Positions 59,279 to 64,000 of a stretch of DNA of 64,000 nucleotides are shown piece after piece. This DNA comes from Clostridiales bacterium. GTDB taxonomy: Bacteria > Bacillota_A > Clostridia > Oscillospirales > Acutalibacteraceae. The notes below the pieces were generated by a model. That model was given only the letters and a program-made list of their open reading frames with translations. It was not told where the DNA came from and did no database searches. Numbering within the stretch: the stretch's first letter is position 1; each line of letters begins with the position of its first letter. The stretch covers positions 8,266 through 72,265 of the forward strand of contig VSOH01000306.1 in the NCBI GenBank assembly GCA_009774735.1, written 5' to 3'. A program made the translations under genes and the position numbers.

Positions 59279-59310
59279 TTTGGTATTTCGGATATTTTAA
59301 AGTAATTTTG
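59279..59310 (+). promoter_or_regulatory. Bacteroidota-type promoter for the 59340 gene
   Basis: TTTG (59279-59282) is followed after 20 bp by TAATTTTG (59303-59310), matching the -33/-7 consensus. The ATG at 59340 lies 29 bp downstream. The rest of the 59107-59339 gap is AT-rich without further clear signals. Confidence 0.6.
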
Positions 59311-59339
59311 CAGGAAAATTACAACATCAAGATTTAGAT

Positions 59340-59924
59340 ATGAAATCAATAGCATACGTTCGACAAACTCCAAACTTTGATACACGACAAAAATGTATCG
59401 AGAAGTTGAGTCGTGTAAAATGCCAAACCGTGCATTTTGAAGGTTCAGATGAGTCTGAACGTGAAGCATGGAAAAGATTCGTTGCAAACCTTGAAAGCGG
59501 AGATACTGCTGTCTTTATCTCATTATCCAATGCCTTCACCAATTACAGGGATTTTGTATTCTTTGTCAGGTACTGCAATAAGCTGAAAATTTGGATAAGG
59601 AGCATAGCCGATAACTTTGACTCTTCAAACGAGGATGCAAGCAACACTATTCAAGCCATAATAAAGTTACCGGCACAAGTCTTCAGCGTTGATTATCTTG
59701 ACAATGATGTTGAGTCGAACAAACATACCAGCCTGTATAAGTTAAGGAAGTTGAAACAAGACCAGATAATTATCAACATGTATAACGCAGGTTTTAAGGG
59801 CAGGGAAATATGCGAGAAAGCCAAGTGTGGAAAATCCTCTATGTTTCGCGCCATCCACAAGTACAATATAGAACTCCAATATCCGCAGATGTCACGGAAA
59901 AAGGAGGCAGAAGTCTGCACTTAA
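59340..59924 (+). CDS. Serine recombinase-like protein without catalytic serine, with HTH
   Basis: The 194-residue protein resembles the N-terminal domain of serine recombinases: MKSIAYVRQTPNFDTRQKCI occupies the place of the YxRVSxxxQ motif, but the catalytic Ser is replaced. LESGDTAVFISLSNAFTNYR matches the later family motif. The C-terminal part is a helix-turn-helix (QIIINMYNAGFKGREICEKA, then KSSMFRAIHKYNI). Without Ser it is probably a DNA-binding regulator rather than a recombinase. It has its own promoter. Confidence 0.65.
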   Translation: MKSIAYVRQTPNFDTRQKCIEKLSRVKCQTVHFEGSDESEREAWKRFVANLESGDTAVFISLSNAFTNYRDFVFFVRYCNKLKIWIRSIADNFDSSNEDASNTIQAIIKLPAQVFSVDYLDNDVESNKHTSLYKLRKLKQDQIIINMYNAGFKGREICEKAKCGKSSMFRAIHKYNIELQYPQMSRKKEAEVCT

Positions 59925-59940
59925 TATGTTACAGATACAA

Positions 59941-60035
59941 GTCTTTCTACAATTCGATACAATATGGCTACATATAGAAAGACACTATTTGCAAGATAAA
60001 CCACTTATAATCAACGTCGATACGAATTGGCTACA
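59941..60035 (+). repeat. Inverted and direct repeats between the recombinase-like gene and the topoisomerase operon
   Basis: GTCTTTCTA (59941-59949) and TAGAAAGAC (59975-59983) are perfect 9-bp inverted arms. A near-identical 19-bp pair starting TCGATAC and ending TGGCTACA lies at 59954-59972 and 60017-60035 (16 of 19 identical). The 130-bp gap has no gene. Repeat spacing suggests binding sites for a dimeric regulator or resolvase-like protein. Confidence 0.45.
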
Positions 60036-60054
60036 GTTTTTACTTCGATAAGAC

Positions 60055-60330
60055 ATGTTTAATATATTACGAAAGAAACGCGAAATGGAGAAAACGATTC
60101 AACGAGAAATGATGATTCGTGAACTCATTCGCAAAGAACACCAGAAGAGTCCGCAGATTCCGATTCAACATATAGAAAACTGCGTAAGGCTCGTTTATGC
60201 GATAGAAGAACTCAAAGAAGACAATGCCAAAGTCAAGCGTGTACTTCCAAAGTTTATCTATAATAGATATTCCATAGGGATTGCAGCATCTCTTTTCCTT
60301 TCAGCATTAAGAAGACAACCAAGACTATGA
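60055..60330 (+). CDS. Hypothetical small basic protein
   Basis: The 91-residue product is basic and helical (LRKKREMEKTIQREMMIREL, then HIENCVRLVYAIEELKEDNA). Its stop overlaps the start of the topoisomerase gene by ATGA, so the two are probably coexpressed. No domain is recognised. It may be a small partner or leader protein of the topoisomerase. Confidence 0.45.
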   Translation: MFNILRKKREMEKTIQREMMIRELIRKEHQKSPQIPIQHIENCVRLVYAIEELKEDNAKVKRVLPKFIYNRYSIGIAASLFLSALRRQPRL

Positions 60331-62483
60331 GAATAGTATATATAGCAGAGAAGCCGGACATCGCTTCGGCAATAGCATCACATCTTTGGAGCGACCATGC
60401 CTCTCGTCGAGGTAAGCATTCGTACATCAAGAAGGATGGTTCTGATGAAATCATCGTAACGTGGGCTTTTGGTCACATTCTTCAAACAGCATTACCTGAA
60501 GCATACGGCGAGGAGTACGCCAGGTTTTCAAACTATCCTGTCATCCCACAGACGTGGAAAAAGTGTATTTCTCCCTCTGCTAAAGAACAATTCAACTACA
60601 TCAAGGGTGTATTGAAGAATGCCGACGTAGTTATCCACGGCGGCGACCCTGACCGTGAAGGTCAGTTACTTGTTGACGAGATTCTGGAGTTTGTCCAGTA
60701 TCGAGGCGAAGTAAGGCGTATTCTCATAAACGCCAAGGATAGCAACAGTATGAAGAGAGCATTTGAGACTATTGTCCCTAATGCTAAATTCCGCTGCTTG
60801 TATGAAGCAGGGCTTGCAAGAGAACGAGCCGATTGGCTTGTAGGAATGAATCTGTCAAGGGCATACACTGCCAGTGCCAGAAAGAATGGCTCAGGCAATG
60901 TATGGCGAATAGGAAGAGTAAAGATACCAACTCTTTCTCTGGTGGTATCACGAGAGAAGGAGTTGCAGAACTTTCATCCAGTGGATTACTTTGTCCTTGT
61001 GGCAAAGTGTTCCAAGGATGGCGTGCCGTTCTCTGCAACGTTTGAACCCGACGAAAATATGCCCACGGACAGTGAGGGCAGAATCATTGACCTCGCGTGC
61101 GTGCGCAATATATATAATAGAGTTTATGGAAAAGACTGCAAAGTAGTAAGTGTAGAGCGTAAAACTGGCAGCGAGAATGCTCCGTTGCCTTATTCGCTGG
61201 ACACATTACAAGTGGAAGCAAACAGAAAGCATGGCCTGAGTCCGAAGAGTGTTCTTGACACCGTACAGTCTCTCTACGAAAAGAAATATGTCAGCTATCC
61301 TCGTTCTGACTGCAATTACATTCCAACCAGTCAGCATGTGGACGCAGGTCACATCCTCACTGCGTTGGGAAAATATGGAATGCAATCAGCGAGCATGGCT
61401 GACACTAAGATATGTAGCAAGGCGTACAATGATAAGAAGGTCTCGGCGCACCATGCCATAATTCCCACAGGAGTAACCCCGAAAGACTTGAATGAGTGGG
61501 AACAGAAGATCTACACCATGATAGCCTTGCGCTACATAGTGCAGTTCTATCCACCATGCAAGTTTGACACAGTCAAATATAGCATAGAATGCGAAGGCTA
61601 CAAGTTTTCCGGGACTGGTAAACTCATTACCAGCCTCGGATGGAAATCTGTGAGTAAAGGCGACGATGCTGATGATTCACAGGAATCATTACCTTCATTG
61701 CCTCCAATCTCACAGGGCGACATCATCAAGAATGCAGTATTTGAGATCGAGAGCAAGCAGACTCAGCCACCGAAGCGTTACACTGAGGGTACATTGCTTG
61801 CTGCCATGACAAACATCTGGAGATATTTGTCACCGGACAATCCGAACAGAGAGAAACTGAAAGAATGCAAGGGATTGGGTACTCCTGCCACAAGAGACAC
61901 TATCATAAGCGAGTTGATGGCCACAAAGTCAGGCAAGTCATCGCTTTCGCCTTGCATTACGAAGAAGGGCAAAGAACTTGTTCCGACAGAGTTCGGAATG
62001 ACGATGATAGACAGCATCCATGGATCTCTAACCAAGCCAGACTTCACGGCTGTCATGGAGTACAACCTTTCTGCCATTGCAGATGGGAAGGTAAGTCTCG
62101 ATGATTTCATGTCAGAGACTACCGAAATGGTATTAAGCAATATCAAGTATGCAGAAGATACCGCCGGAAGTATTCCGATGGTTTCTTCTGGAACCGTGAC
62201 ACAACAACAGGACTGTCCAAAGATGGAGTGTCCTGTGTGTCGCCAAAAAACTTTGGCTCGTAAGTATTCTCCGAAAAATAAGAAGCACTTCTGGATCTGC
62301 GAAGACAAGTCCTGTGTGCATCCTACAACGAAGAAGCAGATCTTCTATGACGAACTGAGGAAGAAGCCTATCATCAAAGCTTGTCCTCAGTGTCATGAGC
62401 CTTTGAGCCATATCCATAGCGCAAAGACGAAGCAGTACTATTGGTTCTGCCCAAGGTGCAATGAGTTTAAGAAGATGATGTAG
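60327..62483 (+). CDS. topB: DNA topoisomerase III (TopB-like)
   Basis: The 718-residue enzyme is a type IA topoisomerase. The Toprim domain is marked by YIAEKPDIASAIA and HGGDPDREGQLLVDEIL (DxD-type acids), and the catalytic tyrosine lies in KKYVSYPRSDCNYIP. The C-terminal part has two zinc-finger-like repeats: CPVCRQKTLA with CEDKSC, and CPQCHEPLSH with CPRCNEF. TopB-like enzymes are common on Bacteroidales conjugative elements and help resolve DNA during transfer or replication. It ends in a 9-bp repeat array that leads to the next start. Confidence 0.88.
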   Translation: MRIVYIAEKPDIASAIASHLWSDHASRRGKHSYIKKDGSDEIIVTWAFGHILQTALPEAYGEEYARFSNYPVIPQTWKKCISPSAKEQFNYIKGVLKNADVVIHGGDPDREGQLLVDEILEFVQYRGEVRRILINAKDSNSMKRAFETIVPNAKFRCLYEAGLARERADWLVGMNLSRAYTASARKNGSGNVWRIGRVKIPTLSLVVSREKELQNFHPVDYFVLVAKCSKDGVPFSATFEPDENMPTDSEGRIIDLACVRNIYNRVYGKDCKVVSVERKTGSENAPLPYSLDTLQVEANRKHGLSPKSVLDTVQSLYEKKYVSYPRSDCNYIPTSQHVDAGHILTALGKYGMQSASMADTKICSKAYNDKKVSAHHAIIPTGVTPKDLNEWEQKIYTMIALRYIVQFYPPCKFDTVKYSIECEGYKFSGTGKLITSLGWKSVSKGDDADDSQESLPSLPPISQGDIIKNAVFEIESKQTQPPKRYTEGTLLAAMTNIWRYLSPDNPNREKLKECKGLGTPATRDTIISELMATKSGKSSLSPCITKKGKELVPTEFGMTMIDSIHGSLTKPDFTAVMEYNLSAIADGKVSLDDFMSETTEMVLSNIKYAEDTAGSIPMVSSGTVTQQQDCPKMECPVCRQKTLARKYSPKNKKHFWICEDKSCVHPTTKKQIFYDELRKKPIIKACPQCHEPLSHIHSAKTKQYYWFCPRCNEFKKMM

Positions 62484-62526
62484 TAACATCAATAACATTG
62501 ATAACATCAGTAACACAAGTAATATG
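62482..62526 (+). repeat. 9-bp tandem repeat array, copy 8
   Basis: Five units: AGTAACATC, AATAACATT, GATAACATC, AGTAACACA, AGTAATATG. The first unit overlaps the TAG stop of topB at 62481-62483; the last three bases of the final unit are the ATG of the following gene. Confidence 0.75.
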
Positions 62527-63954
62527 AATTTTGACAGATATTGGGAAGACCCAGACGAATATACCGATGAGCTGAGAACTTCCACGCACCACAGCCATCA
62601 GGAAATGAAGGAAGAGTCGGCACTTGTAAAAAACCGCATATTAGACAAATTCCTTAAAGATATGTGGCGTGACTACTCTGAGTTTCTTGAACTGAAGGTA
62701 AACAACAAGCATGACATTGAACAATACCTTGGTGAAAGGTTGTGGTTGAAGTCACCTGAATATCCTAATCTTATTCGGAGTATTCTCAACGTGTTTGATG
62801 AATATGACGAGGATATTGAGAAACGGTTGCACGATAAGTTTTTCTATAGATATGCGAAAATCATCGCAAACAAAAACGATCAGATAAAGAACCTTCAGCA
62901 GTTTATAAGAAAATACATCAAGAAATCCGATATAGACGGATGTTCACGCTATCCCGAACTTCCTGAAATTGCAACTTGCAATAACCTGAAGAAAAAGTGG
63001 ATTACAATGCCAGAAGCTGCTGCCTTTCTCGGAATGTGCCTTAGCAGTGTAAAATACTACAAGGATAAGGGAGTGCTCATCTCGAAAATGATTCGTGGCT
63101 CATACAATATCAATGTGGAATCATTGGTTGCGCTTAAAAAGATAAGGGATGCTAATGATTACAAAGCAGACAACATCAGCGAACTTCTCAAAAAGAAGGA
63201 ATGCCTGGATATACTGATTGATGCGTATGACCGTATAGAGAAGGACTATGATGAAAGTCTTCGAGCTTACAAGCACGAGCAAACCCTCGTAACAGGTATC
63301 AATTCCGATATAATCAGCAATAGATTGGCTCTATATATCGATTCTTTCAGGGGACAAGGAATTTCAGATAGAAATCTGGACATAGTGTACGACCTCTATG
63401 TAGGGAATCCACATTCTGCGTTGCCAACCTTATCGATGTTGGGAGAGAAGTACAATCTCACACCAGAAAGGGTGAGACAGATTATCGCTAAAACACAACG
63501 TTTGATGAGTGATAAGGGGGAAACAAGACTGCCAGAGACCAAGAAACTTGAAAACGAGTTAGAATGTATTAGGACAAACCTAAAGTACACATCAGCAGAA
63601 CTGAGCAAACACCTTCAAGAGTCTAAAGTCCAAGCTGTACTCTCCAATACACAGATTGGTGAGGATGAAGAATCTTCAGACGAGTATTTCAATGTCTTGA
63701 AGAAAAGAATCATCGGGTTACAGACAGATAAACTTATGAATTACAATTTCTCTGTCAGAGCCCTTAATTGTTTCAAAGCGTACAATATAGAAAGTATGTA
63801 CGATCTTTTAAAATGCTCGCGTGAAGATTTGTTGAAACTTAGGCAGTTTGGCAAGAAATCGCTTTTAGAGATAGAAGATTTTCTTGCCTCTAAGAACCTT
63901 CATCTTGGCACAGACTTCTCCGAAATAGAAAAAATATTAGAAAAACACTGGTAA
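62524..63954 (+). CDS. Regulator-like protein with MerR/Xis HTH, sigma-4-like HTH and RNAP alpha-CTD-like domain
   Basis: The 476-residue protein has three DNA-binding-type regions. An excisionase/MerR-like HTH lies at about 158-200 (WITMPEAAAFLGMCLSSVKY, YKDKGVLISKMI). A sigma-70 region 4-like HTH lies at about 295-330 (LSMLGEKYNLTPERVRQIIA). The C-terminal domain (about 410-470) resembles the RNAP alpha C-terminal domain: NFSVRALNCFKAYNIESMYD, then LRQFGKKSLLEIEDFL. A helical N-terminal part and a central coiled part connect them. It looks like a composite transcription regulator; this is inferred from fold motifs. Confidence 0.7.
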   Translation: MNFDRYWEDPDEYTDELRTSTHHSHQEMKEESALVKNRILDKFLKDMWRDYSEFLELKVNNKHDIEQYLGERLWLKSPEYPNLIRSILNVFDEYDEDIEKRLHDKFFYRYAKIIANKNDQIKNLQQFIRKYIKKSDIDGCSRYPELPEIATCNNLKKKWITMPEAAAFLGMCLSSVKYYKDKGVLISKMIRGSYNINVESLVALKKIRDANDYKADNISELLKKKECLDILIDAYDRIEKDYDESLRAYKHEQTLVTGINSDIISNRLALYIDSFRGQGISDRNLDIVYDLYVGNPHSALPTLSMLGEKYNLTPERVRQIIAKTQRLMSDKGETRLPETKKLENELECIRTNLKYTSAELSKHLQESKVQAVLSNTQIGEDEESSDEYFNVLKKRIIGLQTDKLMNYNFSVRALNCFKAYNIESMYDLLKCSREDLLKLRQFGKKSLLEIEDFLASKNLHLGTDFSEIEKILEKHW

Positions 63955-64000
63955 GTGAATAAGTTTAATCAAAATAAAAAGAATATGGACAATATGAATT

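Larger units (their letters stand above)
4500..64000. mobile_element. Large Bacteroidales conjugative element (ICE or conjugative plasmid), partial
   Basis: The segment carries TraK(partial)-L-M-N-O, a MobC-like coupling protein, a TraE-like pilin, peptidoglycan hydrolases, ArdC, an SSB-like protein, a MobV relaxase and topoisomerase III. Neither end is in the window, and no large-element integrase or replication protein is seen, so ICE and plasmid cannot be told apart. The shared 9-bp repeat arrays at 16644, 18813, 23254, 28912, 54632, 57155, 59033 and 62482 suggest that 15-63 kb is one element rather than several pieced together. Confidence 0.7.

Noticed and set aside
63985..64000. ATG near the right end of the window
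   Set aside because: Only five codons are visible, so a gene start cannot be supported.
1..64000. CRISPR arrays, rRNA and tRNA genes
   Set aside because: No regularly spaced 25-40 bp repeats and no recognisable tRNA or rRNA sequence were seen; the short 9-bp and 11-bp repeats lack spacers.

Overview
The window is part of a mobile genetic element from a member of the Bacteroidales, probably a gut Prevotella or Bacteroides relative. The signs are Bacteroidota-type promoters (TTTG about 20 bp before TAnnTTTG), weak Shine-Dalgarno sequences, and a Tra gene set of the CTnDOT type (TraK, TraL, TraM, TraN, TraO, TraE, MobC-like coupling protein). It also has ArdC antirestriction proteins, a fimbrillin/BspA-like lipoprotein and a MobV relaxase. 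No rRNA, tRNA or CRISPR array was seen. Most genes are tightly packed, many with ATGA or short overlaps, and no gene-free stretch exceeds 300 bp.

Layout. (1) 1 to about 4500: the right part of a small mobilizable element (MerR/Xis-like HTH, winged-helix protein, oriT-like palindrome, MobC accessory protein, MobA/VirD2-type relaxase, membrane protein). It is inserted in traK of the larger element, so only the TraK C-terminal part remains, fused in frame to the insert end. (2) 4500-13070: traK(partial)-traL-traM-orf-traN-traO-lipoprotein-orf-coupling protein. (3) 13222-15576, minus strand: small proteins plus two exported peptidoglycan hydrolases. (4) 15788-33069: a long accessory transfer operon with DUF4099-like, Toprim, VirB5-like, TraE pilin and M23 proteins, a pseudo-ArdC/MutS-I fusion, a glucosaminidase-M23 fusion, an SSB-like protein, ArdC and a phosphoribosyltransferase-like protein. 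(5) 33090-36526: surface proteins. (6) 36773-48343: toxin/defence island (XRE, DUF3791, DUF3990, Fic, PLD-SNF2 helicase, Eco57I-like methylase with a frameshift, HNH, AlbA/GHKL protein). (7) 48573-53345: a seven-gene operon of unknown role with a peptidyl-arginine/agmatine deiminase-like enzyme, an EEP phosphodiesterase and a GIY-YIG/GNAT fusion. (8) 53406-59106, minus strand: MobV relaxase and membrane/lipoproteins. (9) 59340-63954: degenerate serine recombinase-like regulator, topoisomerase III, and a regulator combining an HTH, a sigma-4-like HTH and an RNAP alpha-CTD-like domain.

The most striking signals not explained by ordinary annotation are three. First, many proteins of region 4 share a short C-terminal tail ending in H-R (HGMHR, GGMHR, SFHR, RFHR, SHGR, RGIR) behind Q/E-rich linkers. 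They include proteins expected to act with transferred DNA (ArdC, Toprim, pseudo-ArdC/MutS) and lack export signals, so the tail could be a type IV secretion signal. Second, a 9-bp tandem repeat (consensus AGTAACAYN) sits in at least eight gene junctions on both sides of the window, and one copy has become the signal peptide of a lipoprotein gene. Third, two homopolymer A tracts (A9 in an M23 gene, A7 in the methylase gene) separate reading frames that look like single proteins.
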